Source: Paenibacillus sabuli (GTDB taxonomy: Bacteria; Bacillota; Bacilli; Paenibacillales; Paenibacillaceae). From it: 64,000 bases of DNA. Location: NCBI RefSeq assembly GCF_014705605.1, contig NZ_JACXIZ010000003.1, positions 62,001 to 126,000 of the forward strand, written 5' to 3'. Within the stretch, counting starts at the first letter, position 1. Every line of letters starts with the position of its first letter. The notes below the pieces were generated by a model, which did not search any database, was not told where the DNA came from, and saw only the letters and a program-made list of their open reading frames with translations. Position numbers and translations under genes: made by a program. Shown here in pieces: positions 9,191 through 19,088 of the stretch.

Positions 9191-10939
9191 TCAGCTAATC
9201 GTACGATAAAGGATGCGGTAGTCGAGCGGCGCGAGCTCCACGCGCAGCTCGCCGTCCGTCAACGGGACGGCTTCGCCGCTCAGCGCATCCTGCCAATCGT
9301 CCGTCTCCATCGGGTGAGCGAGCGTCGCGGGTTCCTCTGTGTTGTTCATCCAGACGGTCATATGCATTTCCTCGTCAAGCCGCTCGTAGACGATGCGCAG
9401 ATCGCTGATATCGGACTTGAGGAAGCGGAAGTGGCCGCGGCGGAGCACCGGGTGCTCGCTGCGCAGGCCGATCAAGAGCCGATAAAAGTCGAACAGCTCC
9501 CGATCCTGACGCTCCTCCTCCCAGACCATGCACGGTCTGCAGTCCGGATCATCGCCGCCCTTGAGGCCGATCTCATCCCCATAGAAGATGCAAGGCGTGC
9601 CAATGTAGGTCATCAGGAATACCACGGCCAGCTTGACTCTGCGCTTGTCTTCGCCCAGCCGCGTCAGCACACGCGGGATGTCGTGTCCGGATAACAAATT
9701 GAAGATCACCTCGTTGGTCTGCTGCGGATAGCGCATCAGCAGCGCGCTCAGCCGATTCGCAAAATGCGCGCCGTCCATGCCGGCGCCGGAAAAAAAATCG
9801 AGCGCCGTGTTGGCAAACGGATAATTCATGACCGAGTCGAATTGATCTCCCTGAAGCCACGTCATCGAGTCGCTCCATACCTCTCCAATAATATAAGCCT
9901 CGGGATTCATTTTTTTGACGACCTGACGGTACTCCCGCCAAAAATGGTGATCGACCTCGTCGGCGACATCGAGTCGCCAGCCGTCGATGCCGAGCTCGTT
10001 CATCCAGTATTCTGTCAACTCCAGCAAATATCGCTTCGTTTCGGGATTGGCGGTATTCAGCTTGGGCATGTGCCCGAAAAAGCCGAACGTTTCGTAATTG
10101 GCCTTGCCGTCCTCGACAGCCGGAGGGAATTTGTGAATGTGGAACCAGTCCTTGTATGCCGAGTCCTCGCCCTTTTCGAGCACGTCGCGAAAGGGCTCGA
10201 AATCCTCGCTGCAGTGATTGAGCACGGCGTCCAGCACGACCTTGATGTTCCTCTTGTGGCATGCGTCCACCACCTTGCGGAGCAACGCCTTGTCGCCGAA
10301 TTGCGGGTCGACTTCGCGGTAATCGACTGTATCGTATTTGTGATTGCTGGGCGAGGTGAACAGCGGCGTGAAATAGATGGCATTGACGCCAAGCTCGCTC
10401 AAATGATCCAAATGGTCCAGCACACCTTGCAGATCGCCGCCGAAATGGGACTCGTGCGTCACTTCTACGCCCCATGGGCGGACATGCTCGGGGTCGTTAT
10501 CCGGGTCGCCGTTTGCGAAGCGATCCGGCATGATTTGGTAAAAAACCGCCGATTTGGCCCATTCCGGCGCGGAAAAAATATCGATTGCGTGAATATAGGG
10601 GTATTCGTAATAACCGCCGGGCGGGGTCGCGCGCTCTGAATGGACGCCGCTCTCGGTCATCCATAACGTTTCGCTGCCTGCGCGAATACGGAAGCAATAC
10701 GAGAGACGCTTGTGCTGCGGACGAATGCCGACTTCCCAATAATCGAACAGCGAATCGGCCGCAATTCTGACCATCGGATGATCGTCGGAGTGGCCCTCCC
10801 AGTCGTACTTGTCGCCCGCTTCGACGACGACCTCCTCCACATCATCCCGCTTCGTCCGCAGCCGCAGATGAATCGTATGCTTATCGTACGTATACGACCA
10901 ATTGCTGCGCGGCGCGTGGTAAAAGCTCTCGATTTGCAT
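9191..10939 (-). CDS. GH13 neopullulanase/cyclomaltodextrinase-type alpha-glycosidase
   Basis: Cytoplasmic alpha-glucan hydrolase, 582 residues from the ATG at 10939 (GAGGGG upstream); a longer in-frame extension upstream has no homologous character. It has no signal peptide. The N-terminal about 120 residues (MQIESFYHAPRSNWSYTYDK) form the extra beta domain of the neopullulanase/maltogenic-amylase subfamily. The catalytic barrel carries nucleophile Asp324 (GWRLDVADEVDHHF), acid/base Glu353 (IIGEVWSDSM) and the third acid in SGHDIPRVLTRLG; region I is VVLDAVLNHC. It probably breaks imported maltodextrins or cyclodextrins. The convergent neighbour glgA suggests a role in glucan turnover. Confidence 0.93.
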   Translation of the reverse strand: MQIESFYHAPRSNWSYTYDKHTIHLRLRTKRDDVEEVVVEAGDKYDWEGHSDDHPMVRIAADSLFDYWEVGIRPQHKRLSYCFRIRAGSETLWMTESGVHSERATPPGGYYEYPYIHAIDIFSAPEWAKSAVFYQIMPDRFANGDPDNDPEHVRPWGVEVTHESHFGGDLQGVLDHLDHLSELGVNAIYFTPLFTSPSNHKYDTVDYREVDPQFGDKALLRKVVDACHKRNIKVVLDAVLNHCSEDFEPFRDVLEKGEDSAYKDWFHIHKFPPAVEDGKANYETFGFFGHMPKLNTANPETKRYLLELTEYWMNELGIDGWRLDVADEVDHHFWREYRQVVKKMNPEAYIIGEVWSDSMTWLQGDQFDSVMNYPFANTALDFFSGAGMDGAHFANRLSALLMRYPQQTNEVIFNLLSGHDIPRVLTRLGEDKRRVKLAVVFLMTYIGTPCIFYGDEIGLKGGDDPDCRPCMVWEEERQDRELFDFYRLLIGLRSEHPVLRRGHFRFLKSDISDLRIVYERLDEEMHMTVWMNNTEEPATLAHPMETDDWQDALSGEAVPLTDGELRVELAPLDYRILYRTIS

Positions 10940-11127
10940 GCCCTTCAACCCCTCGTCACCAGTATAACGTGCATCGATACTTACCCGCCGTATCGCGACT
11001 CTGAAACGATGGGGTAGCCGTTTCTCCCGTGTGTTTAAGCGGGTAAGAGGTCGGGTAAAAAATGAACATCGGAAAAACAGCCCGCGATTCGGGCAAAAAC
11101 ACATTCAGGCAGCGAGGGGACTGCGAT

Positions 11128-11733
11128 ATGAAGAAGATACTGCTGGCCGTCGCGCTGGGATGTTTCGCCGCAACCTGTGCGATGGTTCCGCCTCTGCAGG
11201 CTCCCGCCAGTTTAACGTACGCCTGGACGGAGACAGACCGCGATCCTTCATGGGCGGTTGCAGCAGAGCATACTTTGCTTCGCCTTCACAATGATGTGTA
11301 CGGTGCCTTCTCTGCCCCGGTGCGCCCCGATGTCCGCGGCGAATTGCAGGAAAACCAAGCATTTGACAGCATCAACGGCATCCGGCTCAGCGACGACGAA
11401 CAGCGTGTGCGAGACATGCTGGGCGCGCCGCTAAGCGAAGAGGCCGACCCGGTCCTGCCGGATCGGCGTGAGCTGGACTATGGGCATATGCGTGTCGGAT
11501 TCACAGACGATGCCATCGCTTATCTGCTCGTTCCCGTCTCCGCAACCGGGGTAATGATCGGCACGGAAGTGATTGACATGGATATGGAGTCGCTGCTTGA
11601 TCGGCTGGGGCCGCCCGATCAACTCGCAGAGGACGGCTTGCTGTATCGCGGCGATCCGGCCAGTCTCAAGCTGTTTTATGCGGAGGGTACGAAGCAGCTT
11701 GCGTCCGTACAGGCATTTTGGTCAAACGATTAG
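11128..11733 (+). CDS. Exported protein of unknown function
   Basis: Predicted secreted protein of 201 residues. I start at the ATG at 11128 (MKKILLAVALG) because GAGGGGA lies 7 nt upstream and a signal peptide begins there; the hydrophobic core runs to about residue 24. The mature part contains two similar segments, around LGAPLSEEADPVLPDRRELD and around LGPPDQLAEDGLLYRGDPAS. Each has the pattern Leu-Gly-x-Pro, then a Tyr and a beta strand, as in small stalk-like exported Bacilli proteins related to DUF4309. Function not recognised. It is followed 30-90 bp later by a stress-type promoter and gene. Confidence 0.72.
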   Translation: MKKILLAVALGCFAATCAMVPPLQAPASLTYAWTETDRDPSWAVAAEHTLLRLHNDVYGAFSAPVRPDVRGELQENQAFDSINGIRLSDDEQRVRDMLGAPLSEEADPVLPDRRELDYGHMRVGFTDDAIAYLLVPVSATGVMIGTEVIDMDMESLLDRLGPPDQLAEDGLLYRGDPASLKLFYAEGTKQLASVQAFWSND

Positions 11734-11763
11734 CATTGAGCAGCAAAAAAAATTGATGCGGCT

Positions 11764-11789
11764 GTTTCGTTGGCGCAAGCGTGGGGTAA
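11764..11789 (+). promoter_or_regulatory. Sigma-B-like promoter before the YflT-type gene
   Basis: GTTTCG, a 14-bp spacer, then GGGTAA. This fits the Bacillus sigma-B pattern (GTTTAA, 12-15 bp, GGGTAT) with few mismatches and lies 19 bp upstream of the start of a gene whose B. subtilis family members are sigma-B dependent. Confidence 0.5.
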
Positions 11790-11807
11790 TGACAAGGGGG
11801 AATCGCA

Positions 11808-12134
11808 ATGCATAATTCAGTGCAAGTGCTCGATTCCGGCGCCGCGGCAATCGATGCCGTGCGCGACTTGAGTCAGAGAGGATACACGCATGACGACATT
11901 TGGGTGTTGGCGCACAAGGGCGATCGGTTTCGTTCTACGGTCGACCTGGGTCGGAGCAGCAGGCTTGGAGTCGCAGCCGAAGGTTTTTTTAACTGCATGG
12001 CAAGGCTGGATCGCTATGACGGTAATCAAGAGTTGCATGAGCGGTTGCTCGAGCTTGGCATGGCTGCGGACGAAGCGGAACGGTTTAGTCGACAAGGAAG
12101 AGGGCAGCTCCTTATCGTGGCTTCCTTGGCGTGA
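11808..12134 (+). CDS. General stress protein 17M / YflT-type
   Basis: Small cytoplasmic protein of 108 residues. The N-terminal 60 residues match the YflT domain (VQVLDSGAAAIDAVRDLSQR then GYTHDDIWVLAHKGDRF), in which a ferredoxin-like fold follows a heptad of small residues. The C-terminal half is helical and acidic. The ATG follows CAAGGGGGAATCGCA. In B. subtilis this family is induced by heat, salt and ethanol; its biochemical role is unknown. The sigma-B-like promoter upstream and the terminator downstream suggest a single-gene transcript. Confidence 0.8.
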   Translation: MHNSVQVLDSGAAAIDAVRDLSQRGYTHDDIWVLAHKGDRFRSTVDLGRSSRLGVAAEGFFNCMARLDRYDGNQELHERLLELGMAADEAERFSRQGRGQLLIVASLA

Positions 12135-12185
12135 TCACACAGGCGTCCATAGTGTCAGGATCCAATTGCATATATAATCCAAGGT

Positions 12186-12219
12186 AAGGCAAGTCTTCTC
12201 CGGAAGCTTGTCTTGCCTT
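12186..12219 (+). terminator. Rho-independent terminator
   Basis: AAGGCAAG ... CTTGCCTT, 8-bp arms with a partly paired interior and the run CCTTTG at the 3' side, about 50 nt after the YflT-type stop codon. The remaining 150 bp before the next gene contain TATGAT at 12312 as a possible -10 without a clear -35. Confidence 0.55.
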
Positions 12220-12373
12220 TGTGTGCTGTCGTGCAACAATAGAACGTCGCATGCGCCAAAGGTGAAAATTGGCGTTTGCGTCGAACTGTAGCGAACCAAG
12301 AAAAGATGCGGTATGATGAAAAACAACGAATAAACAACACAGGCAAACGAAGACATACGTGGGGGAGCGGACG

Positions 12374-15300
12374 ATGAGAATCAAGACGAAGCTGCTGGTC
12401 GCATCCATTGTCATGATCGTGGTGTTGATCGCTTTGGCCGGTGCCGGCATTAACAATATTAATATCCAAAGTCGTGAATTGCACACACTCAATGACAACC
12501 GGTATCAAAAAATGCTGTTGGCCTTTGAAGTGAGAGGCGAGGTCAACGAGATTGCCAAGGGGATCTCCAATCTTCTCACCGATCCGACGCCCGAGACGGT
12601 GGAGGCGAATCTGCCGATCATCGAGGATGCCGCGCAGCGAGCGGTAGCGTCGTTCGAAACGATGGAAGAGCAGGCCGAGCTGGCGCTGGAGCGCCAGCTG
12701 CTCAGCGACGTGACCAGCGCCGGCGAGGCGTACGTGGAGTACGCCGAGCAGGTAATCACGCTAGTGAGCGCAGGCGATGCGGAGGCGGCCATCGATCTGC
12801 GCGCCTCCAGAGGACTGGGCGTGCAGGACGCGCTCGTGCAGCGGGCCAACGATCTGGCGGAATATCACCGGCATGCGATGGACGACGCCTTCGAGGAATC
12901 GATTCGCAGCAACCGTTCGACCTTCACCTTGATGAATGTGGTGACCGGGATCGGCTTGCTGGCGGCCATCGGCGCGCTGCTGTGGAACATGTGGAATCTG
13001 AATGTCGGCTTGCAGAGTCTCTCGACGATGATTCGCGGCTTCGCGTCCGGTACGGTCGACTCCACGACGCGCATTCGAAATATTCGTAAAGACGAATTCG
13101 GCGATGTCGCCAAGGTGTTCAACAGCCTGGCCGAAGACCTCGAGGCACGGGTTCAGCGCGAGGAGGCGTACAATCGTCAGGTGGCGGACGAGTCGTGGGT
13201 CAAGTCGAATCTGGCCCAGGTGTCGCTGACGATCCAGAGCGATACGGAGCTGGCCAGCGTCAGCCGCGAATTTATTCGCGCCATTACCCCGCTTGTCGGC
13301 GCGCACTACGGCGTGCTCTATGTGCGCGAGGGCTTCGGGGAGCAGCAGTTTCTCAAAGCGCAGGGCGCCTTTGCTTTTGAAGATGAAAGCATCTTCGAGA
13401 AGCTCTACGTCTTCGGGCAAGGCCTGGTCGGCGAGTGCGCCCAAGACGGCAAGATCATTCAGACCGACCAATTGCCGGAGGATTACGTCAAGGTGCGCAC
13501 TGGACTGGGCAGTACGCCGCCCCGTCATCTGGTGCTGATCCCGGTGCATGATCAGCAGCAGGTGCTCGGCGTCATCGAGCTGGCCTCGCTGCGCCCGTTC
13601 ACGGAGCTGGAGCAGCGTCTGCTCGCGGAGACCGCCGAATCGCTGGGCGTGATCGTCAACAATCTGTTCGGCCGGCTCAAGGTCGAGGAGCTGCTGCGCG
13701 AATCGCAGGCGATGGGCGAGGAGTTGCAGACCCAGTCCGAGGAGCTCACTACCCAGCAGGAGGAGCTGCGGCGCTCCAACGAGAAGCTGGAGGAGCAGAC
13801 GAAGCAGCTCAAAAAGTCCGAGGAACTGCTGCAGAGTCAGCAGGAGGAGCTGGAGCAGACCAACGAAGAGCTGCTGCAGAAAACGCATATGCTGGAGCTG
13901 CAGATGAAGCAGACGGAGCAAAAGAACGAACAAATCGAAAAGACGAAGGCAACGCTGGAGAAGCAGACCGTGCAACTGGCGATGTCCTCCAAATACAAGT
14001 CCGAATTTTTGACCAATATGTCGCACGAACTGCGGACGCCGCTCAACAGCCTGCTGATTCTCTCGCAGATGCTGTCGGACAACAAGGACGGGAATCTGAC
14101 GAGCAAGCAGGTCGAATACGCAACGACGATTCATTCCTCGGGCAGCGATCTGCTCAAGCTGATTGACGAGATTCTCGATATCTCCAAAATCAGCGCCGGC
14201 AAGATGGACGTCGTCGTCGAGCATGTGCCGATCGAGGAGCTGGATCTGTACTTCCGCCGCAACTTCTCGCCGGTCAGTCTGCAAAAAAACGTCGCCTTCG
14301 AAACGAAGGTCGAAGCCGGCGTGCCGGAAGAAATGTATACCGACAGCCATCGCGTCAAGCAGATCATCAAAAACCTGTTGTCCAATGCTTTCAAATTCAC
14401 GTCCAGCGGCTCCGTCCAGTTCACGATTCGGACAGCCGAGCAAGAAGAGCATGGACTGGATGGCGACAACGAGACGATGATCGCCTTTGAGGTCAAGGAT
14501 ACCGGCATCGGGATTCCGGAGGATAAGCAGCAGTTGATTTTCGAGGCCTTCCAGCAGGTGGACGGCACGACGAGCCGGGTATACGGCGGCACCGGACTCG
14601 GGCTGGCGATCAGCCGCGAACTGGCCGGGCTGCTCGGCGGGACGATCAGGCTGCACAGCGAGGAAGGCAAGGGCAGTACCTTCACGTTGTACCTGCCGGA
14701 ATTCCATGTCGCAGGCGAGAACAATTCGCGCGAGCTGCACGACGATGTGCTGGCGCAGCGCGAAGAGGAGCGCGAGGACGGAGGTGCGCCGCAGGCGGTG
14801 GAACGGCAGGCAGCGCCGGCGCGCGAGCCGGCTGCGGCTGCGGCGAGCGAGCGGATGAGCGTGCTGCAGACGGAGATCGAGGACGATTCGGAACGGATCG
14901 AGCCCTCCGACAAGGTCGTCCTGATCGTGGAGGACGATGTGAACTTCGCCAAGGTGCTGCTGGACATCGCACACTCGCGCGGCTTCAAGGGCATCGTCGC
15001 TCTGCAGGGCGACAAAGGGCTGGCTTATGCCCGCACGTACAAGCCGGACGCGATCCTGCTCGATATCCAGCTGCCGGTCATCGACGGCTGGACCGTGCTC
15101 AATCAGCTCAAGCACCATTCCGACACGCGGCATATCCCGGTCCATGTCATTTCCGTCGTGGACGACATCCAGCACGGCCTGGCGATGGGGGCGATCGCTT
15201 ACCTCAAAAAGCCGACCGACAAGCGCAGTCTGGAGCAGGTTTTCACGCAGATCGAATCGTTTTTGGAACGCGATCTGAAGCGGCTGCTTGTCGTCGAGGA

Positions 15301-16081
15301 CGACACGGCGCAGCGCAACAGCATCGTCGAGCTGATCGGGCACGACGACGTGCTCATCACAGGGGTCTCGACAGGCGCGGAGGCACTGGCCGAACTGCAG
15401 CAGCATCATTTCGACTGCATGGTGCTGGATCTCGGTCTGCCGGATATCTCCGGCTTCGAGCTGCTAGACGCGATTCGCGGCGACGAGAGCATGCACGACT
15501 TGCCGATTATCATCTACACCGGCCGCGAGCTGGAGTACAAGGAAGAGCTCAAGCTCAAGAAGTATGCAGGCACGATCATTATCAAGGATGTCAAGTCCCC
15601 GGAGCGCCTGTTGGACGAGACGACGCTGTTCCTGCACCGGGTAGAGGCCGATCTGCCGGAGGAGAAGCGCAGTATGCTGCGCAAGCTCCACAACATCGAG
15701 ACGATCTTCGAGGGCAAGGATATTTTGATCGTCGACGACGATATTCGCAATGTATTCGCGCTTTCGAGCGTGCTGGAAAGCTATCATATGAACATCACCT
15801 TCGCGGAGAACGGTCGCGAGGCCTTGGAGCAGTTGGATAAGCAGCCCGGCATCGATCTGGTCCTGATGGATATTATGATGCCGGAGATGGACGGCTACGA
15901 GACGATGCGCGAGATTCGCAAGCAGTCCAAATATGACAAGCTGCCGATTATTGCCGTTACCGCCAAGGCGATGAAGGACGACCGCGACAAGTGTATCGAC
16001 GCCGGGGCCTCCGATTATATCGCCAAGCCGGTCAATACCGAGCAGTTATTGTCGCTAATGAGAGTGTGGTTATACAAATAA
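12374..16081 (+). CDS. Membrane hybrid histidine kinase with three receiver domains
   Basis: 1235 residues; the ATG at 12374 follows GGGGGAG (an in-frame GTG at 12359 lies inside the ribosome site). Order: TM1 about 8-28, extracellular four-helix sensor region to about 180, TM2 about 188-210, HAMP, GAF about 290-435, a long Glu/Gln-rich coiled coil about 440-540, HisKA with His551 (FLTNMSHELRTPLNSLL), HATPase about 655-775 ([17 protein letters not shown]), an Ala/Glu linker, then REC1 (Asp897, LLDIQLPVIDG), REC2 (Asp1019, LDLGLPDISG) and REC3 (Asp1166, LMDIMMPEMDG). The design fits a multistep phosphorelay hub. It is followed by cheR after one intervening base. The signal sensed is unknown. 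Confidence 0.93.
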   Translation: MRIKTKLLVASIVMIVVLIALAGAGINNINIQSRELHTLNDNRYQKMLLAFEVRGEVNEIAKGISNLLTDPTPETVEANLPIIEDAAQRAVASFETMEEQAELALERQLLSDVTSAGEAYVEYAEQVITLVSAGDAEAAIDLRASRGLGVQDALVQRANDLAEYHRHAMDDAFEESIRSNRSTFTLMNVVTGIGLLAAIGALLWNMWNLNVGLQSLSTMIRGFASGTVDSTTRIRNIRKDEFGDVAKVFNSLAEDLEARVQREEAYNRQVADESWVKSNLAQVSLTIQSDTELASVSREFIRAITPLVGAHYGVLYVREGFGEQQFLKAQGAFAFEDESIFEKLYVFGQGLVGECAQDGKIIQTDQLPEDYVKVRTGLGSTPPRHLVLIPVHDQQQVLGVIELASLRPFTELEQRLLAETAESLGVIVNNLFGRLKVEELLRESQAMGEELQTQSEELTTQQEELRRSNEKLEEQTKQLKKSEELLQSQQEELEQTNEELLQKTHMLELQMKQTEQKNEQIEKTKATLEKQTVQLAMSSKYKSEFLTNMSHELRTPLNSLLILSQMLSDNKDGNLTSKQVEYATTIHSSGSDLLKLIDEILDISKISAGKMDVVVEHVPIEELDLYFRRNFSPVSLQKNVAFETKVEAGVPEEMYTDSHRVKQIIKNLLSNAFKFTSSGSVQFTIRTAEQEEHGLDGDNETMIAFEVKDTGIGIPEDKQQLIFEAFQQVDGTTSRVYGGTGLGLAISRELAGLLGGTIRLHSEEGKGSTFTLYLPEFHVAGENNSRELHDDVLAQREEEREDGGAPQAVERQAAPAREPAAAAASERMSVLQTEIEDDSERIEPSDKVVLIVEDDVNFAKVLLDIAHSRGFKGIVALQGDKGLAYARTYKPDAILLDIQLPVIDGWTVLNQLKHHSDTRHIPVHVISVVDDIQHGLAMGAIAYLKKPTDKRSLEQVFTQIESFLERDLKRLLVVEDDTAQRNSIVELIGHDDVLITGVSTGAEALAELQQHHFDCMVLDLGLPDISGFELLDAIRGDESMHDLPIIIYTGRELEYKEELKLKKYAGTIIIKDVKSPERLLDETTLFLHRVEADLPEEKRSMLRKLHNIETIFEGKDILIVDDDIRNVFALSSVLESYHMNITFAENGREALEQLDKQPGIDLVLMDIMMPEMDGYETMREIRKQSKYDKLPIIAVTAKAMKDDRDKCIDAGASDYIAKPVNTEQLLSLMRVWLYK

Positions 16082-16082
16082 T

Positions 16083-16916
16083 ATGGCCAACATACACGAT
16101 GAAGAGCGAGAGCGCATTGAGGTGGAATTGCTGCTTGAAGCGCTGTTTCGACTCTACGGCTACGATTTTCGCGACTATGCTTTTTCGTCGATTCGGCGCC
16201 GCATCTGGCATCGCGTACACGCGGAGCGACTGTCGACAGTGAGCGGTCTGATGGAGAAGGTGCTGCATGATCGCGCCTGCATGGACCGTCTGCTGTCGGA
16301 CATGACGATTCATGTGACCGAAATGTTTCGGGACCCGGAGATTTATCGCGTCTTTCGCGAGCAGGTGGCCCCGCTGCTGCACACGTATCCGTTCATCCGC
16401 ATCTGGCATGCGGGCTGCTCGACCGGCGAGGAAGCTTACTCCATGGCGATCCTGCTGGAGGAGGAAGGACTGTACGACAAGGCGCGCATCTACGCTACGG
16501 ATATGAACGCGAATGTGCTGGCCGTAGCCCAGAAGGGCGTCTACCCGCTGGAGCGCATGCAGCAATTTACGCGCAATTATCAGGAGGCGGGCGGCAAGGC
16601 GACCTTCTCCAGCTATTATACGGCCAAGTACGATTCGGTCATTTTTCAATCCGACTTGAAGCGCAACATCGTGTTCGCCCAGCATAATTTGGTGACCGAC
16701 AGCTCGTTTAACGAATTCAATGTCATTTTTTGCCGCAATGTGATGATTTATTTTAACAAGCAGCTCCAAGATCACGTGCACAGCTTGCTCTATGACAGCT
16801 TGAGCATGTTCGGAGTACTCGCGCTCGGGACCAAGGAGTCCATTAATTTTACACGGCATGCGGACGCGTACGAGGAGATTGGCGCCCAGAGCCGGCTCTA
16901 TCGCAAAAAACAATAA
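16083..16916 (+). CDS. CheR-type protein-glutamate methyltransferase
   Basis: Cytoplasmic SAM-dependent methyltransferase of 277 residues, the normal CheR size. The N-terminal helical domain (ERIEVELLLEALFRLYGYDF) precedes the Rossmann SAM domain with motif I in HAGCSTGEEAYSMAI, then ATDMNANVL and the CheR motif IFCRNVMIYFN. It starts 1 nt after the hybrid-kinase stop, with no strong ribosome site of its own, so it is probably translationally coupled. There is no CheB, no chemoreceptor and no CheA nearby. The substrate may be the coiled-coil region of the adjoining kinases (inference). Confidence 0.92.
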   Translation: MANIHDEERERIEVELLLEALFRLYGYDFRDYAFSSIRRRIWHRVHAERLSTVSGLMEKVLHDRACMDRLLSDMTIHVTEMFRDPEIYRVFREQVAPLLHTYPFIRIWHAGCSTGEEAYSMAILLEEEGLYDKARIYATDMNANVLAVAQKGVYPLERMQQFTRNYQEAGGKATFSSYYTAKYDSVIFQSDLKRNIVFAQHNLVTDSSFNEFNVIFCRNVMIYFNKQLQDHVHSLLYDSLSMFGVLALGTKESINFTRHADAYEEIGAQSRLYRKKQ

Positions 16917-16967
16917 GCACATAATCCAAGCTCGAATTCTCGAAATCGGTAAGGCGGGTGAATAAGG

Positions 16968-19085
16968 GTGAATACGTTGGAGATGCCGATCAATATTTTG
17001 CTGGTGGACGACAATCCGGATAATTTGCTGGCCCTCGAGGCGGTGCTGGATCACGAACATTATAATTTGATAAAATGCCTCTCCGGCGAGGAAGCGCTGC
17101 GCAGCCTGCTGAAAAACGATTACGCCGTCATTGTGCTCGATGTGCAAATGCCGGGCATGGACGGCTTCGAGACGGCGCGGTTGATCAAGTCGCGCGAAAA
17201 GACGAAGGAAATCCCGATTATTTTCATCTCGGCCACGAGCCAGGAGTCCGAGCACTTTTTTACCGGCTATTCGGTCGGCGCGATCGACTATATGTTGAAG
17301 CCGTTCGTGCCGCAGATTTTGCGCACCAAAATCGAGGGCTTCGTCAACTTGTACGTGAGCAACAAAAAGCTGCAAATGCAGACTGAACTGCTGCATCAAA
17401 AAACGCGCGAGCTGGAGAAGATGAACAAGGAGCTCATGCGCACCGCCTACAAGCTGAGCAAAACGGAGGCGCAGGCGCGCGTCGTCGGCGAGACCTCGAT
17501 CAACACCATGATTACCTACGATCAGGATGGCACGGTGCTGACGGTGAACCCGGCGCTGGAGCGGATGTTCGGATACGCGGAGACGGAGATCGTTGGCGGA
17601 CCGATCACGCGTCTGGTGCCTTCACTGGAGGACGGCAAGGAGGACTTGTCCATTGCGGACCCCGGAGCGGCGCGTCAGCTGCAGACGGTGCTGGTCACGA
17701 AGGAAGGCCGGACCTTTGACGCCGAGATTCAGCTCGGGATGGCTCTGGTGGACGAGGAGCGCATCTACGCTTGTACAGTCAGCGACATCACCTCCCGCAA
17801 GCAATTCGAGCAGGAGCTCGTGGAAGCCAAGGAGAGCGCGGAGATTGCGGCGCGCGCCAAAACGGAATTCCTGGCGATGGTCAGTCACGAGATCCGCACG
17901 CCGATGAACGGCATCATCGGCATGTCCACGCTGCTGATGGAGACGGAGCTGTCCAAGGACCAGCGGGAATACGCCGCAATCATTCACAAGAGCGGCGATG
18001 CGCTGCTGTCCATCATCAACGATATTCTGGACTACTCCAAGATTGAGTCGGGCAAGATGGAGCTGGAGGAGGTGCCGTTTCAGCTGTCGAGCTGCATCGG
18101 CGAAACCTTCGACCTGTTCACGGCCAAGTCCATCAGCGACAGGCTCCAGATCGTGTGCGGTCTCGATCCGCTGTTGCCGGACTATATTGAAGGCGACGTC
18201 ACGAAGCTGCGTCAAATTCTGATTAACCTGGTCGGCAACGCAGTCAAATTCACGGAGGAAGGCAGCATCGAGGTGAACGCCCGGCTCAAATCCGATTATG
18301 GCAGCACGCTGGTCATTGAGATCGAAGTGCGCGATACCGGCGTGGGCATCCCGGAGGAAAAGCTGCCGCTCTTGTTCCAGCCGTTCTCGCAGCTGGATTC
18401 GTCCATGACGCGCAAGTATGGCGGGACCGGGCTGGGACTGGCCATCTGCAAGAACTTGATTGAGTTGATGGGCGGCGGCATCCGGGTGGAGCCCAACGCT
18501 CCGCGCGGAACGGCCTTTATCTTCACCATTTGCGTCAAGCCGCACGAGCTTCCGTTGCAAGAGGCGGGAACGGCCGAGCATGCCGGGCTTCTCGAGGCCG
18601 ATATCCATCAGCCTTTTTCTTTTACCGAGCTGCTAGAGGACGAGAACTCGGCTGCCGCGGAGGAGCGCCATTGCGGCCCTCAGGAGAGACAGGATTACCG
18701 CATCCTCGTGGCGGAGGACAACGAGATCAACCAAAAGCTGTCGCTGCGGCTACTGGAGAAGCTGGGCTTCTATGCGGACATTGCCGCCGACGGCCAGGAA
18801 GCGGTCGAGCTGGCGACCAGCAAGCGCTACGACCTGATCCTCATGGATATCCAGATGCCCCGGATGGACGGTCGCGAAGCGACCCGCGAGATCGCGAAGG
18901 TTCTTCCGCAGGAGGAGCGTCCCTTCATCGTCGCGATGACGGCCAACGTGCTGGCCGGCGACCGCGAGAAATGTCTGGAAGCGGGCATGCACGACTTCAT
19001 CGCCAAGCCGGTGCGCTTCGACGCCCTCAAGCAGATGATGGAGCACTACCTCGCGCGCAAGCCCGCCAAGCGGGCCATTAAATAA
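16968..19085 (+). CDS. Soluble hybrid histidine kinase (REC-PAS-HisKA-HATPase-REC)
   Basis: 705 residues, no membrane segment. Order: N-terminal receiver (Asp58, [11 protein letters not shown]), coiled coil about 130-165, PAS about 170-285, HisKA with His307 ([18 protein letters not shown]), HATPase about 400-525 ([20 protein letters not shown]), Glu-rich linker, C-terminal receiver (Asp627, [11 protein letters not shown]). I start at the GTG at 16968, 10 nt after AAGGCGG; an ATG at 16983 is an alternative with a weaker site. The N-terminal receiver makes it a likely downstream acceptor from the membrane hybrid kinase. No DNA-binding output domain is encoded in the cluster. Confidence 0.92.
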   Translation: MNTLEMPINILLVDDNPDNLLALEAVLDHEHYNLIKCLSGEEALRSLLKNDYAVIVLDVQMPGMDGFETARLIKSREKTKEIPIIFISATSQESEHFFTGYSVGAIDYMLKPFVPQILRTKIEGFVNLYVSNKKLQMQTELLHQKTRELEKMNKELMRTAYKLSKTEAQARVVGETSINTMITYDQDGTVLTVNPALERMFGYAETEIVGGPITRLVPSLEDGKEDLSIADPGAARQLQTVLVTKEGRTFDAEIQLGMALVDEERIYACTVSDITSRKQFEQELVEAKESAEIAARAKTEFLAMVSHEIRTPMNGIIGMSTLLMETELSKDQREYAAIIHKSGDALLSIINDILDYSKIESGKMELEEVPFQLSSCIGETFDLFTAKSISDRLQIVCGLDPLLPDYIEGDVTKLRQILINLVGNAVKFTEEGSIEVNARLKSDYGSTLVIEIEVRDTGVGIPEEKLPLLFQPFSQLDSSMTRKYGGTGLGLAICKNLIELMGGGIRVEPNAPRGTAFIFTICVKPHELPLQEAGTAEHAGLLEADIHQPFSFTELLEDENSAAAEERHCGPQERQDYRILVAEDNEINQKLSLRLLEKLGFYADIAADGQEAVELATSKRYDLILMDIQMPRMDGREATREIAKVLPQEERPFIVAMTANVLAGDREKCLEAGMHDFIAKPVRFDALKQMMEHYLARKPAKRAIK

Positions 19086-19088
19086 AAA

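Noticed and set aside
12761-15409. An 882-codon open frame antisense to the large hybrid kinase
   Set aside because: Leu/Gln/Arg-rich shadow of the coiled-coil and kinase codons; no start signal or recognisable fold.
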